A DNA stretch of 64,000 bases, taken from the NCBI GenBank assembly GCA_035995205.1, contig DASYKS010000017.1, positions 124,001 to 188,000 of the forward strand. Direction: 5' to 3'. How positions within the stretch are numbered: the first letter of the stretch is position 1; each line of letters starts with the position of its first letter. The notes below the pieces were generated by a model. That model saw only the letters and a list, made by a program, of their open reading frames with translations, was not told the DNA's origin and did not search any database. The stretch comes from DASYKS01 sp035995205 (GTDB lineage Bacteria > Acidobacteriota > Thermoanaerobaculia > Multivoradales > UBA5704). Positions 25,805 to 34,400 of this stretch are shown piece by piece. Both the position numbers and the translations under genes were made by a program.

Positions 25805-28472
25805 GCGCTGGCGGCGGGTCTCCGATCTGCTCGACGCCGCGCTCGAACGTCCGGAAACTGAGCGGGCCGCCTGGCTCGCGGCCGAGTGCGGGGAGGATTT
25901 CGACCTCGCGCACGAAGTCGCCTCGCTGCTCGCCGCGCACGGCGAGGCCGGCTCGTTCCTCTCGCCGTCCGCCCGGGTCGAGAAGCCCTCCGGCGGCCGG
26001 CCGATCCCCGCAGGCATTCCCGGAGCCGTGAAAGCCCCGGCCGAGGGATGGGCCGGGCGAAGGGTCGGCAACTACACCCTGGTGCGCGAGATCGGCCGCG
26101 GCGGAATGAGCGTCGTCTATCTCGCCGAGCGCGCCGACCAGGCCTACGAGCATCAGGTCGCGGTCAAGCTGGTCTACCCGGGGCTGGTCGATCCGCGGCT
26201 CGCCGAGCGCCTGGTTGCGGAGCGCCAGATCCTGGCGCGGCTGGAGCATCCCAACATCGCCCGCCTGCTCGACGGCGGCACGACCGACGACGGCGTGCCG
26301 TTCTTCGTCCTCGAACGGATCGACGGCCTGCCCATCGACCGGCATTGCGACGAGCGGGGACTCTCGATCCCCGAGCGGATCCGCCTGTTCCGCACCGTCT
26401 GCACCGCGGTCGCCTACGCCCACAAGAACCTGGTGGTGCATCGCGACTTGAAACCGAGCAACATTCTGGTCGGCGCGGACGGCCAGCCGAAGCTGCTCGA
26501 TTTCGGCATCGCCAAGGTGCTCTCCCCGAACGAGCTGGGCGATTTGAACGAGGAGGGGGGGCGGACGATCTCGCCGGCCTTGACCCCGAGCTACGCGAGC
26601 CCGGAGCAGCTGCGCGGCGAGCCGGTGACCACCGCGACCGACATCTACTCGCTCGGCGTCGTGCTCTATCGCCTGCTGACCGGCGCGCTCCCCCGCACCT
26701 CGCCGACTAGGCAGACGACCTCCGCCGGCTCCGGCGAGGCCGATGCCCCCAGCCGGCGCGCGCGACGCATCGAGCCGACCCAGCGCGGGGCGACCCTCTC
26801 GCCCGAAGAGATCGCCCACCGCCGCGCCACGACTCCGCGCGGTCTGGTCCGCCAGCTCGCGGGCGACCTCGACAACATCCTGCAAAAAGCGCTGCGCCCC
26901 GAGCCGGAGCGGCGCTACGCCTCGGTCGAGCGCCTGGGCGAGGATCTGCGCCGCTATCTGGAGCACCTGCCGATCGAGGCGCGCCCGGACGGCTGGGGCT
27001 ACCGCGCGGCGAAGTTCCTGCGCCGCAATCCGCTCGCGGCGGTGCTCGCCGGGCTGCTCGGCCTGTCGAGCCTGGGCTACGGTTTCTTCGCCTCGGTCCA
27101 GGCGCGCCGGGTCGACCGGGAGCATCAGCGTACGGAGCGCGCCCTCTCCTTGCTGATCGACCTGTTCCGCGGCGCCGACCCGGACGCCCGGGTGAGCAGC
27201 CAGAAGCCGACGGTCGAAGAGGTTCTGGATCTCGGCGCGCGCCATCTGCTCGAACAGGTCGAAGGGGAACCCGAAGTCGAAGCGCGGCTCGCGAGCGTGA
27301 TCGGCGACGTCTATTTAAACCTCGGGGTCTACGCTCGCGCCGAGCCGATGATCGTCCGGGCGCTCGCGCTCGGCGGTCATGCCGAGGTGCCGATGGCACA
27401 GGCCTTGACCGCCCAGTACCAGTTCGGCCTGCTCCGCTTCCTCCAAGGAAAGCACGCGGAAGGGGAACGTATCCTGATGTCCTGCCAGCTGCAGCAGAGA
27501 GCCTTGGGGGAGGCCGCGGCCGCGGCGCGCGCCGACACGTTGGAAACGCTCGGACGGGCGCTTTTTCAGCTCGGGCGTTTGGACGATTCCTTTGCCGTGC
27601 ACAGCGAGGCGCTCGCGATCCGGCTCCGGCTCTTTGGTGCGAACGATCCCAAAGTCTCCGCCAGCCTGTCGTTTCTCGCCACGGTTCGCGGCCGCCAGGG
27701 TCTTTCCGAGGCGTCGCTCAGTTATCTCCGGCTCGCCTTGCGCATCGCGCGGCGGAACTTTCCCGCCGACCACCCCAGGGTCTGCGATCTCCTTCAGGGC
27801 TACGGCGTGATGCTCGGCGAGAGGGGGCGCCTGGCCGAGGGCGAGAAGGCACTGCGCGATTCCCTCGCCGCACTGCGCCACAGGCTGGGGGACGCCCACC
27901 CGGACATCGCTTTCAACCTCGACAGCCTCGCGACGACGTTAATGTACGAGAAGCGTTTCCCGGAGTCCGAAGCGCTCTATCGCGAAGCGCTCGCCATGCG
28001 GCAGAAGCTCATCGGTCCCGAGCATCCGCTGACCGCCCTCACGCTCTCGAACCTCGGCGACCTCCATCGCCGCATGGGCCTCATGGAAGAAGCCGAGTCG
28101 GAGCTGCGCCGCTCCCTCGCCCTGATCGAGAAGGGGTACGGGCCGTCTCATCTGAACACCTCGCGCCCAATGGTGGCGCTCGCCCGCCTGCTGCTGGCCC
28201 GCGGCGAAGCCCAGGCGGCCCTGGATCTGCTCGATCGGTCGCTGCCGAGCCGGGTGGCGACCTTCGGACCCCACCACTACCGGATCGCGGAAGTCGAAAA
28301 CGAAATCGGCGCGGCGCTTCTGGCGCTCGGGCGCCGCGAGCAGGCCGTCCCCCTCCTCAAGTCGAGCTACGCCGACCTCGCGGCGGACCTGCCGGCCGAC
28401 GACTATCGCGTGGTGGCCGCCAAGAACCGTGCCGCCGAGATCGAAGGGGGCGAGAAGCCCACGACGCACTGA
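25794..28472 (+). CDS. Membrane Ser/Thr protein kinase with TPR sensor domain (CTG start)
   Basis: A Hanks-type kinase of about 892 residues. Kinase landmarks: glycine loop EIGRGGMSVVYLA (near residue 98), VAVKLV with the ATP-binding Lys, HRDLKPSNIL (near 215), LLDFGIAK and SPEQLRG. A single membrane helix follows (NPLAAVLAGLLGLSSLGYGFF, near 412-432), then a long C-terminal TPR region with repeats such as HPDIAFNLDSLATTLMYEKRFPESEALYREAL. The first standard start (GTG 26028) would remove the family-typical N-terminal AERWRRVSDLLDAALERPETERAAWL module, which is in frame from 25800. A CTG at 25794 with AGAGG six bases upstream restores it and overlaps the sigma factor stop by 11 bp. It probably senses an envelope cue and regulates the upstream sigma factor. 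Confidence 0.88.
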   Translation: MDAERWRRVSDLLDAALERPETERAAWLAAECGEDFDLAHEVASLLAAHGEAGSFLSPSARVEKPSGGRPIPAGIPGAVKAPAEGWAGRRVGNYTLVREIGRGGMSVVYLAERADQAYEHQVAVKLVYPGLVDPRLAERLVAERQILARLEHPNIARLLDGGTTDDGVPFFVLERIDGLPIDRHCDERGLSIPERIRLFRTVCTAVAYAHKNLVVHRDLKPSNILVGADGQPKLLDFGIAKVLSPNELGDLNEEGGRTISPALTPSYASPEQLRGEPVTTATDIYSLGVVLYRLLTGALPRTSPTRQTTSAGSGEADAPSRRARRIEPTQRGATLSPEEIAHRRATTPRGLVRQLAGDLDNILQKALRPEPERRYASVERLGEDLRRYLEHLPIEARPDGWGYRAAKFLRRNPLAAVLAGLLGLSSLGYGFFASVQARRVDREHQRTERALSLLIDLFRGADPDARVSSQKPTVEEVLDLGARHLLEQVEGEPEVEARLASVIGDVYLNLGVYARAEPMIVRALALGGHAEVPMAQALTAQYQFGLLRFLQGKHAEGERILMSCQLQQRALGEAAAAARADTLETLGRALFQLGRLDDSFAVHSEALAIRLRLFGANDPKVSASLSFLATVRGRQGLSEASLSYLRLALRIARRNFPADHPRVCDLLQGYGVMLGERGRLAEGEKALRDSLAALRHRLGDAHPDIAFNLDSLATTLMYEKRFPESEALYREALAMRQKLIGPEHPLTALTLSNLGDLHRRMGLMEEAESELRRSLALIEKGYGPSHLNTSRPMVALARLLLARGEAQAALDLLDRSLPSRVATFGPHHYRIAEVENEIGAALLALGRREQAVPLLKSSYADLAADLPADDYRVVAAKNRAAEIEGGEKPTTH

Positions 28473-28535
28473 AGGGGCGGGCGGCGACCGCGCCGCAAGC
28501 TCCGCGAGATATATTGGCCTTTCGGAGGGTAACCT

Positions 28536-28766
28536 ATGAGCGACCTTGCCCGAATCACCCTCGACCCGAAAGTCATGGGTGGGAAGCCCTGCATTCGCGG
28601 CCTCCGCGTCACGGTCGGGATGATTTTGGGACTCCTGGCTTCGGGGCATTCCGAGGAGGAGATCCTCGTTGCGTATCCTTACCTCGAACGCGACGATATC
28701 CGGGCTGCTCTGACCTATGCCTCTTGGCGCGTGGAAGAACGAGAGGTGCTGGTAGGAAGCCTGTGA
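28536..28766 (+). CDS. DUF433 (antitoxin-like) protein, partner apparently lost
   Basis: A 76-residue protein with the complete DUF433 signature ITLDPKVMGGKPCIRGLRVTV and the segment EEEILVAYPYLERDDIRAALTYA. DUF433 proteins usually precede a DUF5615 PIN-like toxin gene that starts at or near the antitoxin stop with residues like MKLLLDE. Here a GTG right at the stop reads VKLDGRRGAGQ and then stops, so the partner is missing or degraded. CGGAGGGT lies eight bases before the ATG. Next to it lies a palindromic repeat. Confidence 0.88.
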   Translation: MSDLARITLDPKVMGGKPCIRGLRVTVGMILGLLASGHSEEEILVAYPYLERDDIRAALTYASWRVEEREVLVGSL

Positions 28767-28807
28767 AGCTCGATGGAAGGCGTGGCGCCGGCCAGTAGGG
28801 TGAAACC

Positions 28808-28943
28808 GCCCCTTTCCGTCATCCCGAGCGAGAGCGAGGGATCTGGGGGACGGGCGGCCTTAAATCCCTTCGCCGCAACGGGATCTGTGCCACCCACCCC
28901 CCAGATTCCTCACTCACGTTCGGAATGACGGACTGAGAGGGGT
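28808..28943. repeat. Palindromic intergenic repeat (inverted pair)
   Basis: A left arm at 28818-28849 (starting GTCATCCCGAGCGAG and ending GGATCTGGGG) is matched in inverse by 28898-28929 (CCCCAGATTCCTCACTCACG then TTCGGAATGAC). Flanks CCCCTTTCC and GAGAGGGG extend the symmetry. Comparable GTCAT(T/C)CCGAGCG elements are widespread as dispersed intergenic repeats in many genomes. It separates the DUF433 gene from the converging E1 gene. Confidence 0.8.
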
Positions 28944-28964
28944 TGCCGAGCGAGAAGCTTCTTT

Positions 28965-31052
28965 CTAGTACGCCACCAGCTCCCGCGCCGCGGCGACTAC
29001 CTTGGCCGCGTTCGGCAAAAGCTCCTGTTCGAGCACCTTGGAGTAGGGCACGGGCCGGTCGGGATAGGCGACCCGGCGGATCGGTGCGTCGAGCCAGGGG
29101 AACGCGGCATCGGCGAGGCGCGCGGCCACTTCGGCACCAAAACCCAAGGTAACGGGCGCCTCGTGGACGATTAACGCCCGCGCGGTTTTCTTGACCGAAG
29201 CGAGCACCGTCTCCTCGTCGTACGGGATCAACGTCCGCAGGTCGATGACTTCGGCGTCGATGCCGTCTTGCGCCAGAGCGGCGGCCGCTTCCAGGCAGGT
29301 CCAGGTGGTCGCCCCGTAGCCGACGAGGGTCAGGTCGCGCCCAGGCCGAACGACCCGGGCGAGCCCGAGCGGCGCCGCGTCGTCCCCTTCCGGCAGGCGC
29401 TCTTTGATCCGCCGGTAGAGGAACTTGTGCTCGAAGAACAGGACCGGGTTGGGATCGCGGATCGCCGCCTTGAGCAGCGCCCGGGCATCCGCGGCGGTCG
29501 CCGGGCAGACGACTTTGATCCCGGCGGTCTGCGCGAACCAACCCTCCGGGTTCTGGGAGTGGAACGGTCCGGCGCCGACCCCCCCGCCCGACGGACAGCG
29601 GACGACGATCGGGCAGGGCACCTGCCAACGGTAATAGAGCTTGGCGGCAACATTGACCAACTGGTTGAAGCCGCAAGAGACGAAGTCGCCGAACTGCATT
29701 TCGATCACCGGCCGATAGCCCATCAGGGCGGCGCCGATCGCGATACCGATCGTGCCGCTCTCGGCGATCGGGGTGTCGAGCACGCGCTTGGGCCAGCGGG
29801 CGAAAAGCCCTTTGGTGGTGCGGAACGGCCCTTCGAAGACGCCGATGTCTTGGCCCATCAGAACCACCGACGGATCGCGTTCCATCTCTTCGCCGAGCGC
29901 TTGGTTGATCGCATCGACGTAGGTGATCTCACGCTCCGCGGGAGGGCCGGCGGCGGCAAAGATCTCGAGCGTCGGCGCAAGCGCCGGACGCAGGGCCGTC
30001 GAGGGATCGGGGCTCGGCGCTTCGAGAGCCTGCGCGATCGCCCGCTCGACCAGCTCGGCGATGCGCGCCTCCAACCGTTCGCGGATCTCCGGGGTCAGTA
30101 CCCCCTCGGCCTCCAAGCGCCGGGCGTAGGCGGGCACCGGATCCGCCGAAAGGTAGGTCGAATGCTCCTCCGGCGGGACGACTTTCAGCGAATCGTCCCC
30201 TTCGCTGTGGCCGCGCATACGGCCGAGCATTGCTTCGATCAGGGTCGGGCCTGCTCCGGCCCGGGCGCGCGCGACCGCCCGGCCGAGCGCCTCGGCCATC
30301 GCGTCGGGATCGTTGCCGTCGACCGTCTCGGCCGGGATGCCGTAGCCGATGCCTCGGTCGGACAGCTTCGCCGCGGCATACTGAAGCGACGCGGGGGTGG
30401 AAAACGCGTAGCGGTTGTTCTCGATCACCAACACCATCGGCAGTTTCCACACCGCGGCCATGTTCAGGCCCTCGTGGAAATCGCCGGTCGACGTGGCGCC
30501 CTCGCCGATGAAGTTGATCGCCACCCGGTCGGAGCCCTCCTGTTTGAAAGCGAACGCGCAGCCGGCGGCGACCGGAATCATCGCGCCCAGGTGGCTGATC
30601 ATGCCGACATGGAGAATCCCATGCTCGGGCGCGAGATACCCGTAATGGAACGAGCGCTCGAACCCCTGCGAAAAACCGGGAGCCTTGCCCAGTAGCTGGC
30701 AGGCGAGCCGGGTCATGATCTCGTCAGGATCGGGCCGCCGCCCGTCCGGCTCACCGAAGCCGAAACCGGGAAAGATCCGCGCCGGATCGAGATAGACCGG
30801 CAGGATCGCGCCGAGGTCGCGGTGGAGCGTACAGAGCGCGTCACCCGCTCTGAGCGCGAGCCCGGCGGGGATCGTCGTCGCCTCGTTGCCGACCTCGCTG
30901 TACCACTTGGAGACCCGCCCGGTCTTGAGCAGGTTTTCGAACCGCGCGTCGAAATCGCGGGTGAGTTTCATGAAGGCGTAGCGCAGCAGGCGCACGCTCG
31001 AATCGGAAAGGGAGGAAACCGGGGAATTGGGGAGGGCTAGGGTGCTCGCCAT
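28965..31052 (-). CDS. 2-oxoacid dehydrogenase E1, fused alpha and beta subunits (BCKDH/PDH-like)
   Basis: A 695-residue thiamine-diphosphate enzyme joining E1-alpha (residues 1-370) and E1-beta (about 385-695), which are separate chains in most bacteria. The alpha part has SEVGNEATTIPAGLAL, the ThDP/Mg motif GEGATSTGDFHEGLNMAAVWKLPMVLVIENNRYA (GEG rather than GDG) and the phospho-loop-like RMRGHSEGDDS. The beta part has YVDAINQALGEEMERDPSVVLMGQDIG, RVLDTPIAESGTIGIAIGAAL, RCPSGGGVGAGPFHSQNPE and FEHKFLYR. Such fusions decarboxylate branched-chain or related 2-oxoacids and pass the acyl to a lipoyl E2; no E2 or E3 gene is in the window. Upstream of its start lies a 22-bp-period array. Confidence 0.93.
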   Translation of the reverse strand: MASTLALPNSPVSSLSDSSVRLLRYAFMKLTRDFDARFENLLKTGRVSKWYSEVGNEATTIPAGLALRAGDALCTLHRDLGAILPVYLDPARIFPGFGFGEPDGRRPDPDEIMTRLACQLLGKAPGFSQGFERSFHYGYLAPEHGILHVGMISHLGAMIPVAAGCAFAFKQEGSDRVAINFIGEGATSTGDFHEGLNMAAVWKLPMVLVIENNRYAFSTPASLQYAAAKLSDRGIGYGIPAETVDGNDPDAMAEALGRAVARARAGAGPTLIEAMLGRMRGHSEGDDSLKVVPPEEHSTYLSADPVPAYARRLEAEGVLTPEIRERLEARIAELVERAIAQALEAPSPDPSTALRPALAPTLEIFAAAGPPAEREITYVDAINQALGEEMERDPSVVLMGQDIGVFEGPFRTTKGLFARWPKRVLDTPIAESGTIGIAIGAALMGYRPVIEMQFGDFVSCGFNQLVNVAAKLYYRWQVPCPIVVRCPSGGGVGAGPFHSQNPEGWFAQTAGIKVVCPATAADARALLKAAIRDPNPVLFFEHKFLYRRIKERLPEGDDAAPLGLARVVRPGRDLTLVGYGATTWTCLEAAAALAQDGIDAEVIDLRTLIPYDEETVLASVKKTARALIVHEAPVTLGFGAEVAARLADAAFPWLDAPIRRVAYPDRPVPYSKVLEQELLPNAAKVVAAARELVAY

Positions 31053-31137
31053 GGCGCGCGGAGTCTAGCAGGAGGCGGCGAACGGCCTCGGCGGGCCTGG
31101 AACGGGTGCTCGGCAGGGCGGAACGGACTCCGGAACC

Positions 31138-31443
31138 CAGTGCATTCGACGGCAGTTTCCAGTGGAAGCGACGATCGCTTGCAGTGGAAGCGGCCGCAGA
31201 ATCCAGTGGAAGCGATCGTCGAATGCAGTGGAATCTGCCAAAAATCCAGTGGAAGCGACGACAGCTTCCAGTGGAAGCAGCGACAGGATGCAGTGGATTC
31301 TGCGGTCGCTTGCGGTGGAAGCAATCGTCGCTTCCAGTGGAAACGCCGCAGTTTCCACCGGAACGCGCCGCAGAATGCACCGTGTCCGGCGGCCGAATGC
31401 AGTGGATAGGACGGTCGGTTCCAGCAGATTTTCGGCCGATCTC
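31138..31443. repeat. 22-bp-period tandem array 1, about 14 units
   Basis: The core CAGTGGAA (or diverged form) recurs at 31138, 31160, 31182, 31204, 31226, 31247, 31269, 31291, 31313, 31335, 31356, 31378, 31400 and 31422; spacing is 22 bp except two steps of 21. Consensus is CAGTGGAAGCG followed by about 11 variable bases ending TTS. Several junctions form a dyad such as GCTTCC-AGT-GGAAGC (31264-31278). Units at both ends are decayed. The 22-bp period rules out a conserved reading frame. The array fills most of the 422-bp gap between the STAND gene stop and the E1 gene start, 86 bp upstream of the latter. Confidence 0.9.
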
Positions 31444-31474
31444 GCCTCTCCGGACCTCGATTCGGAGGTGCCGG

Positions 31475-34400
31475 TCACCGCTCGCGGTATCCGCCCTTCT
31501 CATCCGGCCCCGGCAGCGGCCCGAAGATCTCCGCCGGGTAGCGCGTGATCACCCCGGTCTCCGGATCGGGAGCGAGCCAACCGAGCCAGCGCCAGGCTCC
31601 GGGGGAGGCGTAGGAAAGGGCTAAGTCCGGGCCGAAGAAGCTGGCGAATTCGCCGTCTGGCAGGAGCTCGATCCGGGCACTCTCCCGGCCTGATCTCACA
31701 TCCCAAAGTCGGATAGTGCCGTCTTCTCCGGCCGAGACGAGGTCGATGCCTTGGGGCGAGAACACGCAGGACGAGACTCCACCCTGATGTCCTCCGAGGT
31801 AGCGCAGGGTCTTTCCGGTTGCGGCGTCCCAGAGCCTTACGAAGCCGTCTGCTCCGGCGGAGGCAAGACACGAACCGTCCGGAGAAAACGAGCAGAACCA
31901 GACGGCCCTACTCCGATGTCCTTCTAGAACGCACAGGCTCTCTCCGGTCGCGGCGTCCCAGAGCTGCACCGTGCCGTCGGACCAGGCGGAGGCGAGATGC
32001 GAACCGTCCGGGGAAAACGCGCAAGACCAGATTCGACCCCGTTGCCCTTCGAGGACGCGCAGAGTCTCCCCGGTCACGGCCTCCCAGATCCGCAAGGTGC
32101 CGCCGTTCCCTGCAGCTGCGAGACGCGAACCGTCCGGGGAAAATGTGCAGGATCTGACTGGATCCACGCCTCCTTGGAGGCGCAGGGCCTCTCCCGTCGC
32201 GACGTCCCAGAGAAGCACAGTGCCGTATTCCCCGGCGGAAGCGAGACGCGAACCGTCCGGGGAAAACGCACAGGACAAGACTCCACTCCCCCCATGTCCT
32301 TCGAGTACGCGCAGGATCTCTCCGGTCGCCGCCTCCCAGATCCGCACAGTGCCATCGTTTCCGGCGGAGGCAAGGTGCGAACCGTCGGGGGAAAACGCGC
32401 AGGACCAGACTCGATCCCGATGCCCATCGAGGACGCGCAGGGCATGTCCCGTCGCGGCGTCCCAGAGGCGCACAACTGCATCGCTGCCAACGGAGGCAAG
32501 GCGCTTTCCGTCAGGGGAAAGCGCGCAGAACCAGACTCTACTTCCATGCCCTTCGAGAAGGCGCAGGGACTCTCCCGTCGCGGCGTCCCAGAGGTGTACG
32601 AAGGCATCGCTCCCAGCGGAGGCGAGGCGTTTTCCCTCGGGGGAGAATGTGCAGGACGAGACGAAACCCCGATGTCCTTCGAGAAGGCGCACAGCCTCCC
32701 CCGTCGAAGCGTCCCAGAGCCGCACGGTGCTGTCCGCTCCCGCGGAGGCGAGGCGTGAGCCGTCCGGCGTAAACACGCAGAAATTGACCTTGCTACGATG
32801 TCCTTCGAGAACGCGCAGGGATTCTCCCGTCTCGGCGTCCCAGAGCCTAACGGTGCCGTCTTCCCCGGAGGAAGCGAGGCGCGAACTGTCGGGGGAAAAT
32901 GCGCAGGATGTGACGCTTTCCCTATGTCCTTCGAGAGTGTGGAGGGCCTCTCCCGTCGCGGCGTCCCAGAGCCGCACAGTTCCGTCGGCCGCGCCAGAGG
33001 CGAGGAGCGAACCGTCTGGGGAAAACGCGCAGGACCAGACTTGAATGCGCCCATGTCCTTCGAGAACTCGTAGGCGCTCGCCCGTCGCGGTGTCCCAGAG
33101 CCGCAGGACGTTCTCGCCGGCGGAGGCGAGGCAGGAACCATCAGGGGAAAATGCGCAAGAGTGAGGTCCATACCAATGACCGTTGAGGTCGCGGAGGGAC
33201 TCGCCCGTCGCGGTGTCCCAGAGCCGCAACGTTCTGTCGAGTCCACAGGAGGCGAGACGCGAACCATCGGGAGAATACACGCAGAAAAAGACCCCACCTC
33301 GATGTCCCCGGAGGACGCGGAGAACCTCTCCCGTCGCGGTGTCCCAGAGCCGTACGGTGTCGTCGATCCCGGCGGAGGCAAGGCGCAAACCGTCTGGAGA
33401 AAACGTGCAAGAGTAGACAGCATCCCGATGTCCTTCGAGCGCCGTCAGCCAAGCTCTAGGTCGCACGGGTCGGGTGTTCCAATCGGCTGGCTCGCATCCC
33501 GCAAATAGACCAGCCGCCCTGGCCAACCCTGAGACTTTTTCGAGACCGCAATTGAGCCACTGCGTCCGGTGGAGCTTTGCGCCAGTAAAGCTCGAGCCGT
33601 TCATGTCAAGGTCGCGAAAAACCGTCCCGACGAGTATGGCTTCACCAAAGCGCGCCTTCCGCACCATGCCACCGATCAGCTCGGCACAGGTGAGGTTCGC
33701 GCCCTGGAAGTCGGCGTCGCTCAAGTCGATCCGGTTAAGCCTGGCACCGTGCAGATTCGCGCCCCGGAACGAGGCGCCTTTGAGGTCGAGCCGGGGCGAT
33801 CCCACCGGAGCGGCGATCGCCCAATCCTTGAGCCACGCGCCGCTTAGCTGGATGCCGGTGAGTGCGGGGGCCGGAAGCGCCTTCTCTATCGCCCGGAGTG
33901 CATAGAGCAACATTAGCTCGCTCGCCTGCGATCGGTACGCACCGCGCAGCTCGCGGAACGCGGCGAGCACTTCCGCCTCATCCTTCTCCGCGATCAGCTG
34001 GCCGAGGAAATCGAGCGTCTCTGGGCTCGGCCGCGGGATCTGCCACGCTTCGAACCGTTTCTCCAAGAGCGCGCGGTGGAGATGCGCCGCGAGAAAGAAC
34101 TCCTGGAGCGAGGTGTGGGCGAATCGGAAGCCGTCTTTGCCGTCGCGAACCAGGAAGGTGGCGGTTCGCAGGTCTTCCTTGAGAAGCTCGCGTTCCTTCC
34201 CTTCGTAGTGAGACCGGACCTTCGGGGTGTCGTCGAGGAAATCGATCAGCCACTGCTCGAGGTCCTCGGCCGACCAGGCGCGTTTTCCCGAGATCCACAG
34301 CTCGGCCGCGAAGCGCTCCATCAGGCGCAATTTGTGGTCCATCGTGAGCGTGTGTTTGCCCGCGTCGCGCTCCAGCCAGGAGGCAACCATTTCGCGGTAG

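Noticed and set aside
31138..31443. Array 1 as a CRISPR array
   Set aside because: The conserved part is only about 8-11 bp and the period 22 bp; CRISPR repeats are 21-48 bp with similarly long spacers. No cas genes are in the window.
31971..33044. Long plus-strand frames antisense to the WD40 repeats
   Set aside because: They mirror the repeated codons of the WD40 region and contain no recognisable domain.
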